Shown: positions 1 to 5,007, counted from the stretch's first letter. The stretch is DNA of 5,007 nt from an uncultured Ruminococcus sp. (GCA_902773265.1 CACYDZ010000014.1:1-5007), one strand, 5' to 3'. Notes: a model not told the origin generated them from the sequence alone. Translations and numbers: made by a program.

Positions 1-114
1 ATTGATAATATACCCTACACCTTTCTCTTTTAAAGATAACAGTATTTCCTCTCTGTCCTCATCAAATTTTGGGTCATCATAATGTGCATGAACATCAAAA
101 ATGGTTTCTTTCAT
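1..114 (-). CDS. tatD: TatD-family metal-dependent hydrolase/DNase (N-terminal part only)
   Basis: Only the first 38 codons are inside the window; the rest lies beyond the left edge. The peptide begins MKETIFDVHAHYDDPKFDED. An HxH pair (His9, His11) follows a first beta strand, and the 'DxHAHxDDxxFDxDR' pattern is the usual opening of TatD hydrolases. In the family these histidines bind the active-site divalent metals, and characterised members are 3'-5' exonucleases or DNases in the cytoplasm. The start is supported by a GAGGA ribosome binding site at 121-125, 6 nt upstream. The gene lies downstream of pdxK on the same strand but is separated from it by about 310 nt of hairpin-rich sequence, so it is probably a separate transcription unit. 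The fragment is too short to tell TatD from close amidohydrolase relatives with certainty, but the match to the TatD N-terminus is good. Confidence 0.82.
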   Translation of the reverse strand, partial: MKETIFDVHAHYDDPKFDEDREEILLSLKEKGVGYIIN

Positions 115-146
115 GTATTTTCCTCTTTTTCGTCTTTTGCATTCAA

Positions 147-236
147 AAAAGGTGGGCAAAAACTTTTTCAGTTCACTGCGTTCAGAATGAAAAAACAACC
201 TGTAGCTGTGTCAATTAAAAGTTTTGTCCACTTTTT
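147..236. repeat. Imperfect inverted repeat flanking about 48 bp
   Basis: The left arm (147-168: A-run, GGTGGGC, A-run, CTTTT) is close to the reverse complement of the right arm (217-236: AAAAGTTTTGTCCACTTTTT). The left arm also resembles the plus-strand sequence around 2119-2140 in copy 2 of the hairpin repeat. The arms therefore look like two outward-related edges of the same repeat family set head to head. The sequence between them (169-216) resembles nothing I recognise. The match is imperfect, with a few substitutions and one length difference. Confidence 0.5.
186..214 (-). promoter_or_regulatory. Weak candidate promoter for the TatD-family gene
   Basis: On the minus strand a perfect TTGACA (plus positions 209-214) stands upstream of the TatD-family gene. 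Seventeen nt further on, the hexamer is TTCATT (186-191), which matches TATAAT at only three positions. The -35 is exact but the -10 is poor, so this is a tentative call. It lies in the unique sequence between the two inverted repeat arms at 147-168 and 217-236. Confidence 0.28.
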
Positions 237-301
237 GGGAAGTGGTAGGGGTCAAGGGGACAAAGTCCCCTTGTGGGATTTTAAAGGGCAACGCCCTTTA
301 A
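213..301. repeat. Modular GC-rich intergenic hairpin repeat, copy 1
   Basis: Three hairpins stand side by side. Module A is CCACTT/AAGTGG (228-233 with 240-245), preceded by TTAAAAGTTTTGT. Module B is CAAGGGGAC, loop AAA, GTCCCCTTG (253-273), a perfect 9-bp stem. Module C is TTAAAGGGC, loop AAC, GCCCTTTAA (281-301), a perfect 9-bp stem. The same three modules recur in reverse orientation at 2034-2142, there with the order of B and C swapped. No coding frame here looks like a protein. This is probably a dispersed intergenic repeat; I cannot name its family. Confidence 0.75.
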
Positions 302-317
302 TCGGCTAAAAACTCCA

Positions 318-345
318 GACAAAATTTGCGTAAGCAAATTTTGTC
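318..345. other. Perfect 12-bp stem-loop
   Basis: GACAAAATTTGC (318-329) and GCAAATTTTGTC (334-345) are perfect reverse complements around a GTAA loop. On the minus strand the hairpin is followed by TGGAGTTTTTAG, so it could act as a second, back-up terminator for the pdxK transcript. It is AT-rich, which makes termination strength uncertain. On the plus strand no gene reads into it. Confidence 0.6.
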
Positions 346-381
346 ATCATCATTATTAAAAAAGCGTTCCGGTTAAAACCG

Positions 382-424
382 CAAAATTTCTTTTCAGACC
401 ATAAAGGTCTGAAAGGAAATTTTG
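382..424 (-). terminator. Long stem-loop directly after pdxK, probable terminator
   Basis: The arms at 383-400 and 406-423 pair over 18 positions, with one G-U wobble, around a 5-nt loop; a further C-G pair closes the base (382 with 424). The base of the stem abuts the pdxK stop codon at 425-427. On the minus strand the distal arm ends in ATTTTG, and a six-T run follows only about 20 nt later (358-363). The position fits a transcription end, but the T-tract is weak, so RNA stabilisation of the 3' end is an alternative role. Confidence 0.55.
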
Positions 425-1270
425 TTATTCAGGAAATGAGGTAATCCGTTTCATCAGATTGGGCAAAGCACTCTCAAAATCTACACCGTACCAGCGGGCA
501 TGAGGATTATTCTTCGTGAATTTAATACAATCAAGGGTAAAATCTACGGCAATCTGTAAAGCCGTTTCCTTGTCGTTATCCAATGTCAAGGCACCTGTAA
601 ACGCTGACGCAAAAACATCACCTGTCCCGTGAAAATGTTCGGGTAATTTTTCAGAATAATATTCAAAAAAACAGTCATTTCTGCGGTCATATGCCATTAC
701 ACCAAGCGTATCATCATCAAAACTTACTCCCGTAAGTACACAATATGGACAACCTTGCTTACTTAATTGTATCAGAATATCCTGAATATCTGATTTTGTA
801 TAATGTTCACCAATATACGGTATTCCCAACAGATAACAGGCTTCTGTAATATTCGGTAAGATGATATCTGCTTTGGTACAGAGTTTTGCCATACATTCGG
901 CAAATGAGGAATGAAAACCTTTATACATCTTTCCAAAATCAGCCATCGCCGGGTCAACCACAATAAAATTACGGTCAGTCGTAAAATCATCAAAAATTTT
1001 CTCTACCAGACGGATTTGTTCCGCTGACCCAAGATACCCTGTATAAATAGCATCAAAATCAATATTCTGTGCTTTAAGCATAGCTGTAATTGATGGAATA
1101 TGTTCACTCAAATCGCAGAAAGTAAAATCGGAAAATGCTGTATGACACGACAGCAACGCTGTGGGTATAACTGCCGTTTCTATACCCATAGCCGATATGA
1201 CGGGTAAAGCTACCGTCAGAGAACATTTCCCTACACAAGTAATGTCCTGTACCGAAAGTACTCTTTTCAT
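425..1270 (-). CDS. pdxK: Pyridoxal/pyridoxamine kinase (PfkB-like ribokinase fold)
   Basis: Predicted to phosphorylate pyridoxal, pyridoxine or pyridoxamine at the 5' position with ATP, in cytoplasmic vitamin B6 salvage. The 281-residue length is normal for the family. The N-terminus (VLSVQDITCVGKCSL, about residues 4-18) is the opening seen in clostridial pyridoxamine kinases. VVDPAMADFGK lies near 104-114 and PNITEA near 139-144. HGTGDVFA at 214-221 carries the GTGD anion-hole motif, with the presumed catalytic base Asp218. I chose the ATG at 1268-1270. A TTG one codon upstream (1271-1273) is also open, but the ATG gives the 9-nt spacing from GGGG (1280-1283) that mtnN and sigG also show. 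The gene follows mtnN by 24 nt, so the two are probably co-transcribed. Exact vitamer preference cannot be read from sequence; confusion with a ThiD-type HMP kinase is less likely given the N-terminal motif. Confidence 0.93.
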   Translation of the reverse strand: MKRVLSVQDITCVGKCSLTVALPVISAMGIETAVIPTALLSCHTAFSDFTFCDLSEHIPSITAMLKAQNIDFDAIYTGYLGSAEQIRLVEKIFDDFTTDRNFIVVDPAMADFGKMYKGFHSSFAECMAKLCTKADIILPNITEACYLLGIPYIGEHYTKSDIQDILIQLSKQGCPYCVLTGVSFDDDTLGVMAYDRRNDCFFEYYSEKLPEHFHGTGDVFASAFTGALTLDNDKETALQIAVDFTLDCIKFTKNNPHARWYGVDFESALPNLMKRITSFPE

Positions 1271-1294
1271 CAAATTTATCCCCTTAGTCTGAGA

Positions 1295-2011
1295 TTATAC
1301 AATGTCGAAAAACGCTTTCAGCACCTTTAATATTTCAGATGACGCAAGATATTTGAATTTTTCAAAATCCATATAATCATTGTCATCAATCGTATCAGAA
1401 ATCGCTCTCAGAATGGCAAACGGAACATCGTTACGATAGCATACCTGTCCTATAGCTGCCCCTTCCATTTCACAACACAATGCCTGAAAATATTCTCCGA
1501 TATCCAGTCTTGCCCTTTTTCCTGATATGAACTGGTCTCCGGAAGCAACTGTGCCATAGTAAACATGAACATCTGATAAACTCTGACACTCTTCAACAAG
1601 CGTATCTGCCAGAGATTTATCTGCATGGATTTCGGTAATCATCTCGTCACTGAACTGTATTGTTCCTCTGGGAAAATATATACCACTTTCCTGACCGTCA
1701 TCTAAAAGATTCTGACTGTCGTGGTGTACCACTTTTTCAGAAACAACGATATCTCCGATATGTAAGCGTTTATCTACTGCACCGGCAACACCTGTATTGA
1801 TAATCTTTGATGGATTATACAGTAAAATCATGGTCTGTGTACACATTGCCGCATTGACTTTTCCCACTCCGCACTGTGCCAGTACACAATCTTTATTGTT
1901 GATTTTTCCCTGATAGAATGTGATTTTACTTACTGTTTTTTCTGTGATGTCCGTCATAAGACCTTTTATCCCCAGAATTTCTACATCTAATGCTCCGATA
2001 ATACCAATCAT
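1295..2011 (-). CDS. mtnN: 5'-methylthioadenosine/S-adenosylhomocysteine nucleosidase
   Basis: Predicted to hydrolyse the glycosidic bond of methylthioadenosine and S-adenosylhomocysteine, releasing adenine, in the cytoplasm. This removes inhibitory by-products of SAM use and yields S-ribosylhomocysteine, the LuxS substrate. The 238 residues match the family length. Visible landmarks are the N-terminal IGIIGALDVE, whose Glu11 aligns with E. coli Glu12 (catalytic); INTGVAGAV at 71-79; IGDIVVSE at 85-92; ASGDQFI at 156-162; EMEGAAI at 181-187, whose Glu183 aligns with E. coli Glu174; and RAISD at 202-206, whose Asp206 aligns with the catalytic Asp197. All key residues are present. The ATG start has a strong GGAGG (2021-2025) 9 nt upstream. 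It is the first gene of a tight pair with pdxK (24-nt gap). The 163 nt upstream hold a hairpin repeat and no clear promoter, so it may depend on read-through from rsmE. Confidence 0.95.
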   Translation of the reverse strand: MIGIIGALDVEILGIKGLMTDITEKTVSKITFYQGKINNKDCVLAQCGVGKVNAAMCTQTMILLYNPSKIINTGVAGAVDKRLHIGDIVVSEKVVHHDSQNLLDDGQESGIYFPRGTIQFSDEMITEIHADKSLADTLVEECQSLSDVHVYYGTVASGDQFISGKRARLDIGEYFQALCCEMEGAAIGQVCYRNDVPFAILRAISDTIDDNDYMDFEKFKYLASSEILKVLKAFFDIV

Positions 2012-2033
2012 AATTTTCTTCCTCCATTTATAG

Positions 2034-2142
2034 TTTAAGGGCTGTCTTGTCGGGGAGTTTCTCCCCGAACCCCTAATTTAAGGGCTGCCGCCCTTAAAAA
2101 TCCTGCCCACTTTTTTGAAAAAAAGTGGACAAAAAACTTTTA
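2034..2142. repeat. Modular GC-rich intergenic hairpin repeat, copy 2
   Basis: Three perfect stems stand between rsmE and mtnN: TCGGGGAG, loop TTT, CTCCCCGA (2050-2068); TTTAAGGGC, loop TGCC, GCCCTTAAA (2077-2098); and CCACTTTTTT/AAAAAAGTGG (2107-2128), followed by GACAAAAAACTTTTAA. These correspond to modules B, C and A of the copy at 213-301 but run in the opposite orientation with B and C exchanged. A partial extra half of module C (GTTTAAGGGCTGTC, from 2033) also precedes the array, forming a direct repeat with 2076-2089. On the transcribed minus strand, stem A is followed a few nt later by TTTTT, so partial termination here is possible. Confidence 0.75.
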
Positions 2143-2170
2143 AGTTTATTTTGTTCGGGTGACTTTATGA

Positions 2171-2195
2171 TACCTTACGCATTACCCGTAAGGTA
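2171..2195 (-). other. Hairpin overlapping the rsmE stop codon
   Basis: TACCTTACG (2171-2179) and CGTAAGGTA (2187-2195) form a perfect 9-bp stem with a 7-nt loop. The stem covers the last codons and the TAA stop of rsmE. No T-run follows on the minus strand, so I do not call it a terminator. It may protect the mRNA 3' end or be chance. Confidence 0.4.
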
Positions 2196-2906
2196 CATGA
2201 TAATGGAAATCGCACATAATGGTGCTGTTTCACAACGCAATATCCGTTTGCCAAGTGTGGCAGGTGTGCCGTTTCTGTCAATCACCTGATTGACTTCCCT
2301 GTCTTCAAATCCTCCCTCTGACCCGATGAAAATGTGAATGTCTTTATGATTGCTGTTTTGGGATAATATATCTCCTATCCGCTTTCCGCCACACTCATAA
2401 AAAATAATATTACAGTTGCTTTCATCAAGTGTTTCTGCTGCCTGAGAAAATGTCATGGCGTCTTTCACTTTGGGAATAATTCCCCGTCTGGACTGCTGTG
2501 CAGACTGTAAAGCAATTTTATTCCAACGCTGAATTTTTTTCTGTAAGGATTTCGGGTCAGGTCGGGAAATACATCTTGCCGAAATTGTCGGGATAATTTC
2601 TGTAACGCCTAATTCTACCGCCTTTTGTATGATGAAATCCATTTTTTCCCCTTTAGGTAACGCCTGATAGAGAGTTATTCTTACATCAGGCTCATTCTGA
2701 CAGGGAAATCTTCTGAGAATTTTCACGGACACATTTTCTTGAGAAACAGTTTCAATCTCACATTCATATTGCATACAGGTATTATCTACAAGCGTAATTT
2801 GTTCCCCTGTTTTCATTCGCAGAGATTTTTCAATATGTCTTGCATTTTCTCCTGTGATAATGTGAAATTTCTCTTTCAGTGGATTTTCTGTGAAAAACCA
2901 TGCCAT
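2175..2906 (-). CDS. rsmE: 16S rRNA (uracil-1498-N3)-methyltransferase RsmE
   Basis: Predicted to methylate N3 of U1498 in 16S rRNA of the 30S subunit using SAM. The 243 residues agree with the family. An N-terminal PUA-like RNA-binding part (about 1-70, including HIEKSLRMKTGEQITLVD) is followed by a SPOUT methyltransferase domain. Signature segments are KGEKMDFIIQKAVELGV (85-101); an AQQSRRGIIP stretch (136-145), matching the usual EQSGR..VP region; HIFIGSEGGF (191-200); and LGKRILRCETAPL (218-230), which forms the SAM-binding trefoil knot. The start at MAWFF fits the usual MxxFF opening. Its ribosome binding site is weak: GGAG lies 13 nt upstream (2920-2923). The gene follows the lipoprotein gene by 34 nt and is probably co-transcribed with it. 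In many Firmicutes rsmE sits next to prmA; that is not the case here. Confidence 0.95.
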   Translation of the reverse strand: MAWFFTENPLKEKFHIITGENARHIEKSLRMKTGEQITLVDNTCMQYECEIETVSQENVSVKILRRFPCQNEPDVRITLYQALPKGEKMDFIIQKAVELGVTEIIPTISARCISRPDPKSLQKKIQRWNKIALQSAQQSRRGIIPKVKDAMTFSQAAETLDESNCNIIFYECGGKRIGDILSQNSNHKDIHIFIGSEGGFEDREVNQVIDRNGTPATLGKRILRCETAPLCAISIIMYLTGNA

Positions 2907-2940
2907 AATTCTTGTTTCACTCCGTTTTTCGTGTTCTTTT

Positions 2941-4212
2941 TTAAGTCACACTGACAGAATAAAAGGTTGCTGATTCGGTAGGAGTTTGTGGCAGTGTGTT
3001 TTTGGTAATTTTTTGGGAATTGGCAAATGCAGAAGTCGAAAAGAGTTTGTCCAGTGTATCTTTATCGGCAACACCGTCACGACGACTTGTTCCGTTGTTG
3101 GTCTGGAAAAGTTTAAGGGCTTCAGCGGTAGACTCTCCAAAATATCCCGTCTGGTTGATAGAAAGATATCCTAAATCGTCCAGCCTTTTCTGGATAGCCA
3201 ATACATAGCTGTCTTCCGCACCAATGGTATACAATATATCATCATAAAGCGTAATTCCGTAATCCGCAGAAATATCTGCACCGCTTGCCGTATCGTTCTG
3301 ACTTCTGATAGCCGAAATCAGATACTGTACCCCTTTGACAGCCGTTACACCTTGTCTTGTCAGATATTCTTTCGGCACTTCAATAACCCTGCTCTTGATA
3401 ACCGCATTGGTTGTTTTCAAAGTCTTGTCAGAAAAGATTTTTGTCCCCATTCCGCTTTCACAGAATATGTAAAAGGCAAATCCTTCCTGTTTATCTGCTG
3501 AAATGATTTTTGCTGTATCCAGATTGCCGTGCAAGTCGGAATCTCCTGCAATATTCTGCACACCTGCCAAAGACAGGATTTCGTTTTCGTACATATCTTT
3601 CGTCACAGCACTTTTGCCGTCCAGCCCGTACAGAAAACACCCTTTGACAACTGTATTGCTTTCGGCTTTGTTCAGGTCGTCCAGTACTTTACGGGATTTC
3701 TCTTTCCCGACATCTGCTCCCTTGAGATTGCCTTCCATGATTTTACAGACATTTGTATACATCAGTTCAAAATCTTTCAGCGAATCCGCTGCCGACATCT
3801 TCAGAACAGTTTTATTGCCTTCCTTTAACTCCTGATAAACTTTATCTTCAATTACAGATGATACAAACACAATATCGGCTGTTGCTTTATTGATATTGGT
3901 AACATCAGGTTTCTGATTGCTGCCGTATTCTTTCACATTTTGCATTTCTTTTTGCGTACACTCTGAAGATTTCCCGACAATCTTTCCTGCATAACCGCAC
4001 GCAATAAGAATATCTGCTATATTATCATCAAGTACTATTAGTTTTTGCGGTGACTGTTCTATCTGTTGTTGTCCGCATTTGACGGGATAATCCGTAACTT
4101 CATCTTTAATGACTGTTTTGATTTCGCCCATAGATTTTGGTACATGACATGATGTCAGTAAACCAATGGCAATACCTCCCACCATAATAAGAGCTATCAA
4201 TTTTTTCAGCAT
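2941..4212 (-). CDS. ABC-type substrate-binding lipoprotein with C-terminal peptidoglycan-binding domain
   Basis: A 423-residue predicted membrane-anchored, surface-exposed protein. Residues 1-22 form a lipoprotein signal peptide (LKK, hydrophobic core, lipobox LTSC with Cys22). Residues about 56-300 resemble the two-lobed BtuF/FepB-type (Peripla_BP_2) fold: KLIVLDDNIADILIACG (57-73) followed by KIVG, KPDVTNINKATADIVFVSS (101-119), then a second lobe with NEILSLAGVQNIAG (210-223) and a C-terminal helix. That class binds iron-siderophore, haem or cobalamin ligands; the ligand here cannot be assigned. Residues about 335-392 (VLAIQKRLDDLGYL, then GYFGESTAEALKLFQ) are a PG_binding_1 domain, followed by a Ser/Thr-rich tail of about 30 residues. 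No permease or ATPase gene is visible beside it. The ATG at 4210-4212 is chosen because GGAGG lies 6 nt upstream; the TTG two codons earlier would touch that site. A function as envelope sensor or scaffold is inference. Confidence 0.8.
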   Translation of the reverse strand: MLKKLIALIMVGGIAIGLLTSCHVPKSMGEIKTVIKDEVTDYPVKCGQQQIEQSPQKLIVLDDNIADILIACGYAGKIVGKSSECTQKEMQNVKEYGSNQKPDVTNINKATADIVFVSSVIEDKVYQELKEGNKTVLKMSAADSLKDFELMYTNVCKIMEGNLKGADVGKEKSRKVLDDLNKAESNTVVKGCFLYGLDGKSAVTKDMYENEILSLAGVQNIAGDSDLHGNLDTAKIISADKQEGFAFYIFCESGMGTKIFSDKTLKTTNAVIKSRVIEVPKEYLTRQGVTAVKGVQYLISAIRSQNDTASGADISADYGITLYDDILYTIGAEDSYVLAIQKRLDDLGYLSINQTGYFGESTAEALKLFQTNNGTSRRDGVADKDTLDKLFSTSAFANSQKITKNTLPQTPTESATFYSVSVT

Positions 4213-4218
4213 AACCAA

Positions 4219-4223
4219 CCTCC
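4219..4223 (-). promoter_or_regulatory. Ribosome binding site fixing the lipoprotein start
   Basis: GGAGG on the minus strand, 6 nt before the ATG at 4212. The upstream in-frame TTG (4216-4218) directly abuts it, which leaves no spacer and rules out that start. Confidence 0.85.
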
Positions 4224-4234
4224 ATAAACAGCAG

Positions 4235-4262
4235 ATTATTTTACCGCTATTATTTTACCGCT
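4235..4262. repeat. Perfect tandem 14-bp direct repeat in the lipoprotein promoter
   Basis: ATTATTTTACCGCT occurs twice without a gap (4235-4248 and 4249-4262). On the minus strand each copy reads AGCGGTAAAATAAT. The distal copy supplies the -10 hexamer of the predicted promoter; the proximal one lies around or just after the expected transcription start. It could be a tandem operator or a simple duplication. Confidence 0.85.
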
Positions 4263-4280
4263 TTTTTGTCATATAGTCAA
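4252..4280 (-). promoter_or_regulatory. Vegetative (sigma-A-type) promoter of the lipoprotein-rsmE unit
   Basis: On the minus strand TTGACT (4275-4280) and TAAAAT (4252-4257) are separated by exactly 17 nt. Each hexamer differs from consensus at one position. The expected transcript starts near 4245, leaving a leader of about 30 nt before the ATG at 4212. No leader structure or riboswitch is visible in so short a stretch. Confidence 0.72.
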
Positions 4281-4317
4281 TTTATTTGGCGATTTCTTGT
4301 CAGAAAATTTTATCAGT

Positions 4318-4347
4318 GAATAAAATACATCAGTTAAGGTAATACTA
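4318..4347 (+). promoter_or_regulatory. Sigma-F/sigma-G-type forespore promoter of sigG
   Basis: GAATA (4318-4322) is followed after 15 nt by GGTAATACTA (4338-4347). The latter fits the sigma-F -10 pattern GGnrAnAnTR at every fixed position with the expected 15-nt spacer; the -35 differs from GYWTA at one base. Read as a sigma-G promoter, AATACTA (4341-4347) resembles CATnnTA with an 18-nt spacer. Consensus patterns are those known from Bacillus subtilis and recalled here. The predicted transcript would start near 4354, giving a leader of about 20 nt. Confidence 0.65.
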
Positions 4348-4375
4348 TTTCCACTATGACAGGGAGATGTTGTTT

Positions 4376-5007
4376 ATGCAATACAATAAAGTGGAAATCT
4401 GCGGAGTAAATACAGCAAAACTGAAAATACTGACCGAAGAAGAAAAAATGAATTTGTTGCATATCATACACAATGGGTCACCAACCGAACGGCGGAAAGC
4501 CAGAACGGAAATGATAAACGGTAATTTACGCCTTGTATTGAGTGTCGTACAACGCTTTAACAATCGTGGAGAAAATCCTGATGACCTGTTTCAGGTAGGG
4601 TGTATCGGACTGATTAAGGCGATTGATAATTTTGATATTTCAGTAGGTGTAAAATTTTCAACCTACGGTGTACCTATGATTATCGGCGAACTTAAACGCT
4701 TTCTGCGTGATAACAACAGCGTCAGGGTCAGCCGTAGTATGAGAGATATCGCCTATAAGGCAATGCAGGTCAAGGAGGATATAATATCTCAAAGTAACCG
4801 TGAACCAACTGTGGAAGAAATTGCTCAGGTATTGCATATTCCTAAAGAAAATATCGTGCTGGCACTGGAAGCTATTGTAGAACCTATATCTCTCTATGAA
4901 CCCGTATTTTCAGACGGTAATGATACTGTATATGTGATGGACCAACTGGGGAACAATGATGATGAAAAAAATTGGTTGGAAGAACTCTCTTTCAAGGAGG
5001 CTCTGAC
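4376..5007 (+). CDS. sigG: RNA polymerase forespore sigma factor SigG (C-terminus beyond window)
   Basis: The first 210 codons are present; about 45-50 residues, including region 4 (the -35-binding helix-turn-helix), lie past the right edge. The protein directs late forespore gene transcription during sporulation. The N-terminal KVEICGVNTAKL (5-16) is a hallmark of SigG. Region 2 spans about 48-113: NGNLRLVLSVVQRFNNRGE, DDLFQVGCIGLIKAIDNFD, VKFSTYGVPMIIGELKRFLRDN. Region 3 includes RVSRSMRDIAYKA (117-129), REPTVEEIAQVL (142-153) and VMDQL (187-191). The match to B. subtilis SigG is continuous, with none of the gaps expected of SigF or SigB. The ATG start has GGGAG (4362-4366) 9 nt upstream; an in-frame ATG at 4367-4369 sits directly against that site and is less likely. 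The gene diverges from the lipoprotein gene. The spoIIGA-sigE genes that often precede sigG are absent from the upstream side. Confidence 0.95.
   Translation, partial: MQYNKVEICGVNTAKLKILTEEEKMNLLHIIHNGSPTERRKARTEMINGNLRLVLSVVQRFNNRGENPDDLFQVGCIGLIKAIDNFDISVGVKFSTYGVPMIIGELKRFLRDNNSVRVSRSMRDIAYKAMQVKEDIISQSNREPTVEEIAQVLHIPKENIVLALEAIVEPISLYEPVFSDGNDTVYVMDQLGNNDDEKNWLEELSFKEAL

Noticed and set aside
82..309. Plus-strand open frame of 75 codons
   Set aside because: It overlaps the TatD-family start on the other strand and runs through the hairpin repeat. Its peptide has no recognisable motif and there is no convincing ribosome binding site.
1271..1273. TTG start one codon upstream for pdxK
   Set aside because: The following ATG has the same 9-nt ribosome-binding spacing as mtnN and sigG and matches the family's N-terminus. 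The difference is a single residue.
2012..2174. A promoter or SAM-type riboswitch upstream of mtnN
   Set aside because: A TATAAA just before the ribosome binding site would place the transcript start inside GGAGG, and it lacks a -35. The hairpins match the intergenic repeat at 213-301 and do not follow a riboswitch layout.
3503..3835. Plus-strand open frames of 110 and 99 codons
   Set aside because: They lie fully antisense to the lipoprotein gene, whose domains and signal peptide are clear. The peptides are low-quality Ser/Phe-rich shadows.
4354..4563. Minus-strand open frame of 69 codons
   Set aside because: It is antisense to the well-supported sigG start region and has no recognisable features.
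1..5007. CRISPR array, tRNA or rRNA genes, insertion sequence or phage genes
   Set aside because: No regularly spaced repeats, no tRNA-like cloverleaf or rRNA sequence, and no transposase or phage protein was seen. The only repeats are the hairpin modules and one 14-bp doublet.

Overview
The window reads as chromosome of a low-GC, endospore-forming Clostridia member. Oscillospiraceae/Ruminococcaceae is the best guess, but this rests on overall protein flavour and not on a decisive marker. The firmest clue is a sporulation sigma factor of the SigG type at the right edge. The other recognisable genes are housekeeping genes. I found no phage, insertion sequence, CRISPR array or RNA gene.

Layout from left to right. 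Positions 1-114 hold the first 38 codons of a TatD-family metal-dependent hydrolase (minus strand, cut by the window edge). Positions 115-424 are non-coding and rich in hairpins: a GC-rich modular repeat (213-301), an imperfect inverted partner further left (147-168), a perfect 12-bp stem-loop (318-345) and a long stem directly after the pdxK stop (382-424). Then come four minus-strand genes, transcribed from right to left: an ABC-type substrate-binding lipoprotein with a C-terminal peptidoglycan-binding domain (2941-4212), rsmE (2175-2906), mtnN (1295-2011) and pdxK (425-1270). Gaps of 34 and 24 nt join the first two and the last two. The 163-nt rsmE-mtnN gap carries a second, reversed and rearranged copy of the GC-rich hairpin repeat. 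Positions 4213-4375 are a divergent promoter region, followed by sigG on the plus strand, which runs off the window.

How the genes relate. RsmE methylates 16S rRNA with S-adenosylmethionine (SAM), MtnN clears SAM-derived by-products, and PdxK makes pyridoxal phosphate. They are loosely linked by cofactor and SAM metabolism but do not form one pathway. The divergent region is the most informative regulatory stretch. The lipoprotein has a near-consensus vegetative (sigma-A) promoter whose -10 lies in a tandem 14-bp repeat. sigG has a promoter that fits the sigma-F/sigma-G forespore pattern, as expected for forespore control.

I see no clear evidence of a wholly new system. The points that most deserve a second look are the lipoprotein's domain combination with no transporter beside it, the modular hairpin repeat family, and the sigG promoter region.
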